From NCBI GenBank assembly GCA_001970855.1, contig LSSN01003273.1:1-22238 (forward strand): a DNA stretch of 22,238 nucleotides. Direction: 5' to 3'. Below, one piece after another: positions 10,683 through 21,963 of the stretch; the stretch's first letter is position 1; each line of letters opens with the position of its first letter. The translations under genes and the position numbers were made by a program. The notes beneath the pieces were generated by a model that worked only from the letters and a program-made list of their open reading frames with translations, did not search any database and was not told the origin of the DNA. Source of the DNA: Smittium culicis. Its lineage: Eukaryota; Kickxellomycota; Harpellomycetes; Harpellales; Legeriomycetaceae.

Positions 10683-12353
10683 ACCCACTTTATTATATTT
10701 TAATTTGCTTTAAATAATAATTATACAACAAAAACATATTGTTGATGTGACTTTTTTCTTCGTTGCTTAATTTCATTATATAATGCTGGTGAAACAGACA
10801 ATTCTTATTGAAATCAAATAATAACTTGCATTATTCATACTGTGATAAAATTTTTATCCCTGATACATAATTCATATTTATATATGAAAGGTTACACTGT
10901 TGTTGAATCCCGAATGTAAATTTTTTACAGATATTCAATAATTAGTAATAATAAATATTTTTAGATTTTTCATATTTATTATCGTTTTAATACTTCTAAT
11001 ACCTTTTCGTATTTCTTTAATATATTATAACTATTCATTATTTTAAAATATAAAATGATATATGAGCATTTAAAAAAAATTTTTTTTATTACCAAATTTC
11101 TACGTGTCGTCAAAGATATCATTCTATAAGCTTAAGAGCCATTAAAATCGTTATATTTATACTCTAATGATAGTTTTAATCAACTTTACTACACCTCCAA
11201 TTCAATGAATTGGCGATTTTTTGTTAATTGTTATACTCTCCTTCAATATTATGCCATTTTAAAATATAAAAGTCGTACTATAAATGCGTTCAATATTGAT
11301 TCGCTTATTCAGGAAAAAATAAATTTATACATTTTTTGTGTTCTGAATTTAAATAAATTGGTTTTAATATGTATCAATGGAAAACAAGTGCCATAAATAA
11401 TTTTAAAAAATGTTAATTTTGGCGGTTATAGAGTTTACTAATAATAAAACGTTTATTTTTAAGCTTTATAAATCATATTTCTTAAAGGCTATTTTTTATT
11501 CTCTGTCGATAATTCTTGTCTTTTTATAATTATTCTTTTCTCTGGTGTATTGATTTTATTTTTTCTTTCATTCCCTCGCTTTTCATTTAAGATTAAAATA
11601 TAATACAATATGTACACATTATCATTATCATATTATTATTTTCATAAAGGAAATTAAAAATATATCATAATTTTTCTTATCTATTATCTTTTATTACAAT
11701 TTCCAACATTTTAAAAGTATTAGTAATTTAAAACTATATATAATTGTCAGATTTTACTTAATTCGATGTGGAATATATTATATCGCAGCAATATTAATAT
11801 CTATTTCTAAGGTGAAATCATTTAATTATCAAAGAAAAAAATCTTTAAATATGAACGATATGTTGTATTATATTTCCTTGATAATCTACCTTTATCTAAG
11901 TTCGATATTGAATCTGTTTATTAAAAACAATAAAGTATATTCTTCACTTGTATTGCAAATCGATGTAAAAAATCTACAAAGATTTCTTATCTATCCAATT
12001 GAGATATAATTGATTAATTTGATATGAATAATATACCATTTTTATCTGAAATCCCCTCCCCGAGACTAAAACGACAAGCATATATGTTTAAAAAAAACAT
12101 TAGCTCCAAGCTTATTTATATATTAATTATAGCTATAAAAACTGTAAATAATCAAACTGGTAAAAATTACATTATAAGTCCTTGATATAGTAAACATCAA
12201 ATTTGTTGTTTGTTTTAAAAAAGTATAAGTGAATTATATTAAAATGTAATGGAATATACATTATTTTTTTTGTATAGATTTTTTTGTAAAAAAAAAAAAA
12301 AGCGTCAATATAAAATTAAAGTAATATTAATAAAAAAGTAATTTATGACTGAT
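10683..12353. other. BCP1-NOP56 convergent spacer
   Basis: About 1.7 kb between two 3' ends. It is A+T-rich, and the open frames in it (for example 11205-11396 and 11812-12009) are composed of Ile/Leu/Asn/Tyr/Lys codons as expected from composition and match nothing known. A small C-rich patch near 12049-12075 has no assigned role. A run of A at 12288-12300 lies just downstream of NOP56. No repeat-family copy was recognised here. Confidence 0.55.
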
Positions 12354-14088
12354 TTAATCAGATTTAGATTTTTTTGATTTTTTTTCCTTTTTGGCTGACT
12401 TTGATTCCTCGGGTGTGGCATCTCCTTTACTTTTTTTTGATTTCTTGCTGCTTTTTGGCGTTTCTTCAGTGTCAGTCTTTGACTTTTTGCTGCTTTTTGG
12501 CGTTTCTTCAGTATCAGTCTTTGACTTTTTGCTTTTCTTAGGGGTTTCTTCGGTGTCAGTTTTTTGTTTCTTACTCTTCTTTGGAGTTTCAGCTTCAACT
12601 GAATCATTAGTAGGAGCTGATTTTTTCTTAGATTTTTTATCAGATGATGAATCTTCCAAAATTATTTCCTCTTTAGCTGCTTCAATTATAGCTTGTGCCA
12701 TAACGTCGGCATTTCTGGTAGGTGCAGCGCCGTTTTCGTAAAAGCTTAGTCTGTCTTCAACCTGTTGATGCAAAGCTTGACCAAATTTGTTTGATGGTGC
12801 GTCAGAGTAGCAATCAATTCTAGATGCTATTGAAGCCTTGTTGGCTAAGAATCTAGATATTCTACCTTTGTTTTTAATACCTGCGCGTCCAATGAAGCTA
12901 GAGTGGTAAATCAAACCATATTTAGGAGTGTTTCCTTTAGTTTTCAAAGCTCTAAAAAGAGCTTTTTCGGCTCCTAAAATTTGAACAGTGGATGCTGGGT
13001 ATTTTGACAGGTTGGTGAGCGAGCCTGCATGTGCAATGAGTCTAGCACCGACCATGTCACCAATGAGAGCAGCTAAGTTTGGAGCCACGATGTTCATTTT
13101 GCTTACCAAGTAGTCATAAAGCTCCTTTCTGTAATTGGCCAAAGAAACAACTCTGGAAGCGAAGCTTTCAATGTTGATTAAATCAACATCAGAGATGTCA
13201 GTTCCCATTGAAGACTTAGCAGCTTCGATGATATTCTTAGATACAGCATCATCTTCGGTAACTTCGGTCAATGAATCGAGCATACTATCAGTTAAGGCGC
13301 CTTTATTTCTGATGACAGAGCAAAGCTTGGCAAATTGGACGTTATCGCTAACAATCTTGGATAGTTCAGGAAAGTGCCATGAGTACCATTCGCGGGTTCT
13401 CATAGCAAAGGTGTTAATATCCTTATCCAATTGATCCAAAAGAGCGATAGCTTGGATAATCATGTTATCAGATCTGTTTACGTTGAACTTAACCTTGGCT
13501 CTTGAATAGGCGTGTCCTAGACCGAGTTGAGCTTTTTCTAAATCGCCTTGGCTCAATCCTTTCATAATTTTATTTTCGTGGAATCTAATACCACGGATGA
13601 GCTCATTTGATAGATCGGTGTTTACACAAGCTATACCAGTTTCAGATTTAATTGAACCTGCTAAAGCACGATCGCCTACGCCTAAAGTGTTATTATCGTT
13701 TTCTGTTGGAGAGAGATTAACTTCGATAAAAGCTTTTAAGCTTTCGTTACAAATGCCTTCAGAGACATCGTTGATGTTTTCAAGAGCATCAGCGGCATTT
13801 TTGAAAGGAACAAAACTTTTCAATTTGATGTATTTTCCGAATTTAGCCAAATCAGTTATAGTTTTTTGAACCTCAGCCAATTTGCTTCCGATTTCTTCTG
13901 CTTGGAGTACTTCGAATAAACCGTAGCCTGAGGCGGTTTCGAAAAGTATGTGAGTAACGCTCTAAATTTTTGTAAATTACATAAAAGGAATAGACATAAA
14001 TTAAATAAAAATATATTCACACAGAATAAATTAAAAATACTATAATTTTAAAATAAACTTTATACTCAAAGTAAATTATTCTTACCAT
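12354..14088 (-). CDS. NOP56: Box C/D snoRNP core protein Nop56, two exons
   Basis: Nop56 is a nucleolar scaffold of box C/D snoRNPs. It pairs with Nop58 and carries fibrillarin for rRNA 2'-O-methylation. Exons: 14088-14086 (the ATG alone) and 13961-12354, giving 536 residues. The intron 13962-14085 has GTAAGA and an AG at the usual places. The first residues after the join are SVTHILFETASGYGLFEV, the start of the NOP5NT domain, which confirms the ATG-only coding exon. Family hallmarks follow: LEKAQLGLGHAYSRAKVKF, AIALLDQLDKDINTFAMR, YSWHFPEL, and the Nop-domain core HAGSLTNLSKYPASTVQILG...KGNTPKYGLIYHS at about 320-360. These Ala-Tyr-Ser-Arg-Ala and HFPEL forms favour Nop56, though Nop58 is a close relative. 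The C-terminus is a long Lys-rich tail with 14-residue repeats. Codons look richer in G+C than in the neighbouring genes, as is usual for a highly expressed gene. Confidence 0.96.
12448..12600 (-). repeat. 42-bp tandem repeat in the NOP56 tail
   Basis: Units start at 12448, 12490, 12532 and (partial) 12574. The first two differ at one base and the others are more diverged. Each encodes 14 residues of the type TDTEETPKSSKKSK, at about residues 455-506. KKE/D-type tails are normal for Nop56/Nop58, but a regular DNA-level repeat points to recent slippage or unequal exchange. Copy number could vary between strains. Confidence 0.9.
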
Positions 14089-14635
14089 AGCTAAAGATAT
14101 ATTATGTCTCTGGGTTTAACCTTGCTGCTGATTCTGGGATTTATTTTAATAAAAGAAGGCAGTAAATTCGTAGTATTATCTCTAAAAATTGGATATAAAA
14201 GAGAAAAAATTGTTGAGTAATTAAAATTGATGTAAATGGCTAAGATGAAATTATACAGAAGTTTAGTGGTATAAATTTAAAACATACTGTATCTGAACGT
14301 TAAAAGTTTTTGTATACTAAAAACAGTTACAACAACCGTCTAAAAATTTTATATTTAGCTTTATCGATCCTGTAGCTGAAAAGTTTTTACTGCTTTCAGT
14401 GAAATCATTTTTTTTTTTTATTAAACCATTATATTGAAAATTTTGCTGAAAAAAATTTTTTTTCCTCGTCTGGCCTGAAACTATTGGATAATCAATATAT
14501 AAAAAATTAATCGATCCATTAATCAGCTCTGTTAATAATCCTCCAATAGTATATTGTAGGTATTTCTCTAATTTAATTCTGAGATAACCCGCAAATCAAA
14601 TGTGTCAAAAAAGTTACTAGTAATAACATTTTGAG
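14089..14635. other. NOP56 upstream region
   Basis: This is the non-coding leader and promoter side of NOP56. It is A+T-rich with T-runs near 14409-14419 and 14456-14463. No element or gene was recognised. Confidence 0.5.
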
Positions 14636-14639
14636 TTAA

Positions 14640-14825
14640 CCCTTTCCCGTCCAACGCTTGTTAAAAAAGCGTTTTTTTTTATTCGTTTTGATTAACACCT
14701 ACGATTACTATTTGCTGATTTAATTAAAGATACCAATAATTATTAAGGCCTCGGAATTATGCTATAATATTTGAAGGCAATTGGCTATTCAGTAGACCAA
14801 AAGCAGTCTACCGCCCATGAAAGGG
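14640..14825 (-). mobile_element. TTAA-flanked piggyBac-type MITE, copy C (best copy)
   Basis: 186 bp bounded by exact TTAA on both sides (14636-14639 and 14826-14829). The ends are CCCTTTCCCGTCC and GCCCATGAAAGGG, so the perfect terminal inverted repeat is the 7-bp CCCTTTC. One end has a 7-bp hairpin (AACGCTT 14653-14659 with AAGCGTT 14667-14673), the other a 6-bp hairpin (GTAGAC 14792-14797 with GTCTAC 14806-14811). There is no reading frame. TTAA duplication plus a CCY...RGG terminus is typical of piggyBac-superfamily non-autonomous elements. The superfamily is inferred, while the structure is seen. Confidence 0.75.
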
Positions 14826-14897
14826 TTAATTTTAATTAAGTCTCTACACTCTCCATTGATCAGCTTTATTTAAACCATTTTACAAATCATTCTTTAT

Positions 14898-15085
14898 CCC
14901 TTTCTCGCCTAACTCTCATTTAGTAATTGAATTTATTGATTCGTTTATGGTTTATAAGCAAATATATTATTTGCAGCCATACAAAAATAAGCCATTAATC
15001 AATTGATCCTAGGTATTAATTATTTTTATTGAATATAGTTTGCTAGTTTTTGTAGATCAAAAACAGTTCACCGTCCGTGAAAGGG
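14898..15085 (-). mobile_element. TTAA-type MITE, copy D
   Basis: 188 bp. It begins CCCTTTCTCGCC and ends CCGTCCGTGAAAGGG followed by TTAA (15086-15089). The left flank is TTAT, one base from TTAA. It has the same orientation as copy C, 72 bp away. The subterminal hairpin arms have decayed (GTAGATC...GTTCACC). Confidence 0.65.
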
Positions 15086-15089
15086 TTAA

Positions 15090-15865
15090 TCATACAAATT
15101 GCACTGAATAGTTCATTTTACTTGAATACTAAAAAAAAATCTAGCTCAAATTCAACAAAGCTAAATAGTCTATCTTTCAATAGTGAACTTTTTGGTGACC
15201 CACTATAATCATATCTCAGTGAGTGAAATTTACCTATCTTTACTAAGCCAATTCAAATATTAATATCCCAAATTTTATTTGGCTTTATAATTAATAGCCA
15301 TTTCAAAAGCATTTGAGAGATTCTGAAAAAGCGAAGAATTTACAGGTCTATCGCATTGGATCGTACAATTTGGAAAATAAACAAAATCCAACAGCTTAAT
15401 TGCATAAAAAATTCTAGGCGAATATAATTAAAGTTGATATATTCCATGCCTACTCTGCCAATAATGATGTCAATTAATATTTTTCAGAATAATAGTCTTT
15501 GACTGAAACAGTGTGCTTGTTTTTATCTGAATAATATATTTGGCTTATTTTTTTTTTTTTTTGATAGCTAACCATCAAGCTGTATAGCTAATTTTTTCAT
15601 AAATAATTATTGTGATGGTATGGATTTTTATTATCACTAATGAAATAAATTTTTGCCTTGGAAAAAAATTGTAAATTATGTTTTTTTTTGATATTTTAGA
15701 TCTTTAGGGGGAGATTTGCTTTATTAAAACTTTCAAAATTATCGAATAATAATACAATCTGATAAATAAGTCTAGTATGTTAATAATTTATTGGCTAAAA
15801 ACTTTAATATATCCAATAGCTAGTAGCTTTTATTTGGCTTATCCAATTATTATTTTTATTTAAGT
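15090..15865. other. Non-coding stretch between MITE copies
   Basis: No gene is seen. It is mostly A+T-rich, with a T-run at about 15549-15562 and a slightly more complex patch at about 15190-15370. The region from about 15800 to 15890 is probably the body of the degenerate repeat copy whose end is listed next. Confidence 0.4.
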
Positions 15866-15890
15866 TGTTGATTTTTGACGCCGGAAAGGG
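15866..15890 (-). mobile_element. Degenerate MITE end (copy F)
   Basis: The sequence GACGCCGGAAAGGG ends at 15890 and is followed by CTAA, one base from TTAA. This matches the GAAAGGG end of copies C and D. The other end of this copy was not recognised, so only the terminus is listed. Confidence 0.4.
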
Positions 15891-15911
15891 CTAAGAGAAA
15901 CATTCCTTTAG

Positions 15912-16085
15912 TCCTTTCCTGGTCAATGCTATTAAAACTATTAAATCATTGATTCGCTAGTAGTTATTAATTAGTTTATTTAATTGCTACTACTCTACAA
16001 CAAACCAAGATTTTAATGATTCTCGGAAATATATTATTTTTATTGAATGCAGTTGACTTTATTATGTAGACCAAAAAACAGTCTA
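15912..16085 (-). mobile_element. TTAA-type MITE, copy E (truncated)
   Basis: It begins TCCTTTCCTGGTCAATGC, resembling the left end of copy C, contains the internal motif TCTCGGAAAT (reverse of ATTTCCGAGA), and reaches the hairpin GTAGAC (16066-16071) with GTCTA (16081-16085). After that the expected GAAAGGG terminus is missing. About 174 bp remain. Confidence 0.5.
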
Positions 16086-16590
16086 AAGTACTAAATTCGC
16101 AGATCTAATAATATGACACTACATAATAAGTGAAAAAATTAAGAATTTAAATTACCTCTAATAGATTCTAATAGATTTTATAATCCAAAAATCATCTATA
16201 TCAATTTTCGTTGCCTAGCAAGTATTATTATATTGTATTATTATTAATTCTTATATGTAATAGAATTATTTCCTAGAAATTAAACCCATATTGTGAATTA
16301 GAACGAAACTACAGAATTACTATTTAATAATATATTTGAATGTAATAATATTTTATAGCATTAGTGAGAATACAATCATAAATAATTGATAATATATAAA
16401 CAAACTATACATAAAACCTAATGATTTAAGTTCTGAAATAAAAATATTTATGGAATGGTCTAAAAGAAAATGAAAAAATATCTATGTAAAATCTACTCTT
16501 TTTTTTTGAGATAAAAACCATAATTTTAATCACAAAAGATTGTTTAAATCTTTTGATAACGGATATAACGACGATTTTTTTAATCACTAG
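16086..16590. other. A+T-rich non-coding stretch
   Basis: No gene or repeat was recognised. It is dominated by A/T with scattered TAATA-type words. Confidence 0.4.
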
Positions 16591-16664
16591 CCCTTTACCG
16601 GGCGGCAGACCAAAAATGTGGGTTCCTGTTCAGAAGGCCAAAAATAGTCTACCAAAATTAATTC
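16591..16664 (+). mobile_element. MITE left end, copy G
   Basis: CCCTTTACCGGGCGGCAGAC closely matches the reverse of copy C's right end (CCCTTTCATGGGCGGTAGAC). A further CCAAAAATAGTCTACC lies at about 16639-16654. The opposite terminus is not identifiable, so the boundary given is approximate. A 101-codon frame running across it (16553-16858) is considered spurious. Confidence 0.5.
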
Positions 16665-16859
16665 ATTTTTTTGCTTCATCTATTTTATTCGCCAGATATT
16701 TTTGTTTTTTTTTTTTACCATTACAAACTGTTTCAAAAAGCAACATAAACCGCTCAATTAAAATGACTAAATTAAAGCAAAAAAAGTATACTGTAAGGTG
16801 TTTGGGCTTTGAATTTCAAAACTCCACAAATTGTTGTCAAAAAACGATTTCTTACTAGA

Positions 16860-17830
16860 AATTGTTCTGGGAAAAACTGGCAATAAAGAAACAAGATATA
16901 ATTTGTTTATTCAAAAAAGTAAATAAGAGCTTTTTACTGTGAGTCTAATTTGATTGAGCTTAAAACTAAAAAAATTAATTATTACCATACAATTTACTAT
17001 AACATAATTTTAATTTATATATTTTATTATCCAGATAAATCAAATATTTATAATTTAATTAGCTGAACCTTTTAATTATTACGCTTGGCTAGTTAATATT
17101 TATTGAGTTTAGAATGTTTTTAATTAGTGTAAGGAGAAAAAGCGAAATTCTTTTTGAAGAGGCTAACATTACTTTGGAATTATAAACAGTTACGATAATA
17201 CCAATGAAAATCGTGATTAGTATTGAGATAATGGAATTCTTTTATTGTCTATATTTAAGAAATCGATTTAATTATAAAAGTGCTTGTAATGACTATTTTA
17301 ACTAAAAACAAGAAAATTGATATAGAAATTGTTAATAGAAAAAAATGTACAGTAAAAGTGAGTGCACGTTGCCTTATGAAAAAATTATTCAATCCACACC
17401 CATCAAAAACAACTTAGGAAAATCATAAAAAAAATAATCTGCACTTTAATTAAGAGGGAATAAAAACTAATATTTGGAATGTAAAATTATTAGCATGAGA
17501 TAAAAGTATAAAATAGACTCTCGATAAACTAAAGATCAAAGAGTATTATTAACATGTTGATATTAATACAAATTTAAAAGTTAAATAGTAGAATGGAGGC
17601 GAAAAATAAATAAAAACGTATAAATGACTTTTTTTTGTATATGAAAAAATAAAATATTTAATTCTGACTAGAATTGAAACAAGAATAGTATAATATATAA
17701 TATATAATATATAATACAGCTCTCTAAAGTTGCACGGTTATAAAATTTCTGAATGATAAGTATTACTTGAAGTATTATATGGTATGGTTATCCAAAGAAC
17801 AAAACAGTAAAAATGCAAATACATGCTAGA
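16860..17830. other. A+T-rich non-coding stretch with a short simple repeat
   Basis: No gene is seen. At 17690-17715 a 7-bp word, ATATAAT, repeats about four times. The rest has no recognisable structure. Confidence 0.4.
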
Positions 17831-17831
17831 A

Positions 17832-18054
17832 TAAAAAATACACTATGTCGGATTTTGCGGCCTTTCCCGTTCAGAGGTAGACTGTTATTTTCCATTTCCA
17901 TTGGCTAAAAATATCACTAAGCAAAACAATACTTATTATCAAACACGACTTTGAGTTTACTTATTATTATAACTAAAAAATACACTATGTCAGATTTTGG
18001 GACCTTTCCCGTTCAGATGGTAGACTGTTTTTTGCCATTTTCATTGGATAAAAA
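17832..18054 (+). repeat. Two direct copies of an 80-bp unit containing the MITE left end (period 142 bp)
   Basis: 17832-17911 and 17974-18054 are near-identical by eye, with a few substitutions and one inserted base. Each runs from TAAAAAATACACTATGTC through CCTTTCCCGTTCAGA and GGTAGACTGTT to ATTGG-TAAAAA. CCTTTCCCG...GGTAGACTG is the terminus seen in the TTAA-type elements, but here identical non-element sequence precedes it and there is no TTAA. The block therefore looks like a segmental duplication of an older insertion. Weak similarity seems to continue past 18054 to about 18125. Confidence 0.65.
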
Positions 18055-18287
18055 ACTGTTAACATGATATTTTAATTTTATTATACTTGATCACACTAAG
18101 ACTTTGGTGCTTTAGTTTATTCGTATTTCATGTTTTAACTTTTAAATTTTATCAATAATAATCTGTTAATTAAATATATTAATACTGATACAATCTTCTA
18201 TTTTTCCCTTTTCTATAATTTCTAGAAAATCATATATCATTTCTATTTCTTAATTAAATATAGAATAAATATTAATATATTAATACC

Positions 18288-18307
18288 TAAAAAAAAGCTT
18301 TTTTTTA
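18288..18307. repeat. Perfect 20-bp A8-GC-T8 palindrome
   Basis: Eight A, GC, eight T, with matching T and A at the outside, form a 20-bp self-complementary site centred on an AAGCTT. It lies in non-coding DNA. Chance is plausible at this base composition. Confidence 0.5.
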
Positions 18308-19002
18308 AATGGGTTATTTTTTCTGGAGATTATTTCATAAAGTGTGAGTAATTATGGGCCAATATAGACTCAATTAGTAATAAAAGTGTATAATTCGCGA
18401 AGCTATTTATTAGCTAAAGAATTCCAATAAAACATAAATATACAATAATTACTTGCTTTAGCTTCTTTATATAAAATTTTAACTTTTACAAGTTTTAATT
18501 GCTATAATTGTGTAATGATATATCGATATATCTTTTATTATGAATAACCACTTGAAATAAATATTACTATCTAGTGTAAAATAAAATAAAAAAAAATTCA
18601 GAAAAAAATTGTTTTAATATTCATTGAATTGTTTAAGTGGCCCTTGTGAAGTATAAATATGATTGTACTATGCTTTATTATTATATAGATAAATAATTTA
18701 TTCTTGATAATATAGTTTATCTATTTTTTGTATAATGGAAACTTTCGAGTTTCTTGGCGAAATATATTTATTTGAGGTCAGATTCTATGAATATTGAAAT
18801 ACCTTCTCGATAATATAAAGTATTGATAATATTCTATCACATTCGAAATTACTGATTCATTAAGGCTATTTTATTTATAGATCTTGAAAGGAATAATAAC
18901 ATAGTAAAAACTCCATTTAAATTCAGCTTGAACTATAGATAATAATGAATATGTGCTGTATATATTTATATCATTTTTATCATTATATTTTTTCTATAGT
19001 TT

Positions 19003-19184
19003 TAGGCCTGGTAAAGGCTGTCCAAAGTTTTGGTAAACTTTTTTTTTCATACTTCAACATTTTCCACATTATTGGATCACATTTAAATTAAGCTTATAAA
19101 TTAAAACCATTAATATTATTTATTTATTGGTCAACGATAGGAGATTATTTTTTCATCATGCAAAAATTTTTAGACAGAAAAGGG
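19003..19184. mobile_element. Probable degenerate MITE (copy I)
   Basis: The right boundary TAGACAGAAAAGGG is followed by TTAA (19185-19188). About 180 bp upstream GGCCTGGTAAAGGC could be the other, mutated end. The spacing agrees with the 186-188 bp of the better copies, but the left end is weak. Confidence 0.4.
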
Positions 19185-19188
19185 TTAA

Positions 19189-21950
19189 GTAGGAAAAAAA
19201 TGATGAAATAATTAAAGCAACGTTTAAGAAATTAGCTCTAAAAATCTAAGTTTTTATTCATAATTGATATTCTTAACCTTGAAAAATAAACATACGTATT
19301 CAATACAAATAATCTAATAGCCTTGGTTTGAACTTTCTGTTTATTTTGGATATATTTTATACAGAGAAATAATTTTTATATTATTATTAAATGAAATTTT
19401 TAAAGTTAGATACAAGCTGTACATCCTAAAATCTAAAAAGGAAATAATTTCTCTACAAATTTATTGGTTTTTTATAATAATATTCCATTTAATATATTTA
19501 TAAACTTATAAAAATGGCAGCTAAATAATATTTCCATTTAAATTTCAGAATTTTATTATATAAATTTATAGGTTACACCAATTTATTCAATAAATGTATG
19601 ATAATTTTTAGAAATTTGTTGAAAATTACTATAATTTACTTTATGATTATAAAATCAATAAAAAAAATCATAAATTTATATTTTAAATGTTTATTTTACT
19701 TACTAGTTATAAATCAGCTTTTTATAATTTTCTAAGTTAATACACAAATATTATATTATTTTACATACAATTCCTTTTTATAGAATTAAATTATTTATAA
19801 CAAATTTCAAAAGTTCATTCTATTATTTGAAATCTTTATCTTCTTTTCTAAAAAAAAAAAAATTAAAATTATTTATTAGCGTCTTTACTATTTTTATATA
19901 AAATTTTACAATTTGTAGCTTAGAAATTTTTTAAACTGTTTCAACTGATTTAGCAGAGAGATTTTTATATCAAAATTGTTATTTGTTATCAACATAGTTT
20001 TATATATTTTTTCATTTAAATATTAAAAAACCTTGGATAAAAATAACTTGAATTGAACATTATCTTTTATACAGATATTAGTAAAAAATAAATTTTTTGT
20101 GTATAAAAAATCTTATGAATAATATTTTTATATATATCTTTAAGAAATAAAAGGGTTTCATAAAACCCAAAAATGAATAAAAATCATTGTTTTTAATTTA
20201 ATTATTTTTTTACTTTAAATCGGAATCATTGGTAATTGTAGAATCACTTGAATAGCTTTTTTTTCACAAAAAATACAAAATATTTGTAGCATTTTATATC
20301 AAGATATTTTCTCTATATTATAAATGTTTTTCTTTAAAATTTTCTCTTTATTTTCACATTCATATTAAAGTATAATATTTTATTTGTTAGCCTTAACTAA
20401 AAATTTTTTAAATTTATTTAAATATCAAAAAAGCCTAAAAACTGAAACTAATACAAGTTTATTTAGGAATGCATCCAAAAGATTAGCAAATAAAATTTAC
20501 AAAAAAACCACAACTATTTTTTATCTAATGATAAAGTTTATATATATCAATCATCAATTTTAAACGAAATTGAACATTGATATAATATTATATAAGTTGT
20601 CATACAAAAGAAACAAAGTCGATAAAACCATTATTCTTAATCTTTTCTAAAATAGTATCAAAATTTAAAGTATAGTTTATACAACAATATTTAAGGCTTA
20701 ATCTTTATTTAAAATATAATGCTAATTTAGTTAATTAGATCTTGTAAAAGTTTTGAATTTGAAAATTATTATGTACTCTTTTAATTTTAAAAGCTCTTAA
20801 AGTATGTTATATATAATATTTATTACATTTTACTTATTTTAGTTATGAATGTTTTCTAAATAATATAAACATTTTAAACTGCATACAAAAGTGCATAAAT
20901 CATAATTGAAAGCTAGAATTTTCTATAGAAAATTTCAGAATGAAAAATAATCTACTTGCGATTTGGAGGGTGAATAGAAGCTTTTTGTGTTTGAAGCTTC
21001 TCAAAAATATTTTTACATCTTTTGAATTAATTTTTATGTTTTCATTAACTTTGAACTGTTTGTTTAGTAATTTTAAATTTATATTTACTTATATATTCAC
21101 ATATAGCTGATTTTTTTTTATTGAACCATTATATCTTCTTTGCCGATTTAAATTGAAATTTTTTTATTCTGATAATTATCTAAATGGAATTTAAATTTAT
21201 CCCACATTTTCTAATATTATTGGTATATATTAGCGATTTATGGGTTGAATATCTAACCATATAGCCGTTATCTTATTAAATTTATTTATTTATCACTGAA
21301 TATTATGCTTCTGCAAGCAGTGATTTTTTTTATGGTATTTATTGGTGAATTGATGTCATTTTTATATTATAGGTGTATTGATTGATTTTTAAATGATTTT
21401 TTTAAAAAATAGCTTCAAATAAATTCTAGAGCACTAAATTTTTAGATTATCAAGAATTAACTAGATTAGACATATGACAAAAAATAGTGGTGCGACTTAC
21501 CTTAATTCATTCATCCATTATAAATGCTTTTAATAAATACTATAAAAAATTTATTATAATCTAAATTATTAATATTTATACCACTGAAATATATGATTTA
21601 TTATTCAATAATTAGGAAGTTATTATCTAAAATGAAGGATTTCGTAATTTATTTTTATCCACTTAATTTTTATACCCATAATATAATTTACTTTAGAAAA
21701 TTATGCAATAATTATTATACAAATAAGTATTTATTCGATGAAAATTTATTTATTTAATTTTTTTACGCTAAAAATGTATCTAAGGGCGTTATTTTGGTAT
21801 ATTTATTTCCAAATATGATATCTGCTAGAATAAAAGATCAATGCTATACTTAAGGATTAAATAATATTATAAAATATTTTGGAGTCTATCAACTAATATC
21901 TTCAAAATTTAAACTATAATTTAGTTAAAATAATTTCTAAATATTTTCAT
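19189..21950. other. Gene-free, extremely A+T-rich region
   Basis: About 2.8 kb with no frame of interest on either strand, no RNA gene recognised and no further repeat-family copy seen. It consists of short A- and T-runs and TAAATTTA-like words. It may be intergenic or heterochromatic. Nothing in it decides that. Confidence 0.5.
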
Positions 21951-21963
21951 TATTTTTTCGCAG

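Noticed and set aside
11205..12009. Two plus-strand frames of 60-65 codons in the BCP1-NOP56 spacer.
   Set aside because: They are rich in Ile, Leu, Asn, Tyr and Lys exactly as expected of random A/T DNA, with no recognisable motif. The second lacks a normal ATG start.
12305..12607. A minus-strand Lys/Arg-rich frame and plus-strand frames over NOP56.
   Set aside because: They are alternative-frame shadows of the repetitive NOP56 tail and body.
13962..14085. A C/D snoRNA hosted in the NOP56 intron, as occurs in vertebrates.
   Set aside because: No TGATGA-like C box paired with a CTGA D box was found on the transcribed strand.
16553..16858. A 101-codon plus-strand frame, the longest in the gene-free region.
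   Set aside because: It crosses the end of MITE copy G, its composition follows local base content, and no domain, homologous motif or splice context was seen.
19321..19345. A possible tRNA B box on the minus strand (GTTCAAACC), and another near 22204 on the plus strand.
   Set aside because: The surrounding bases do not form a T-stem or the other tRNA arms.
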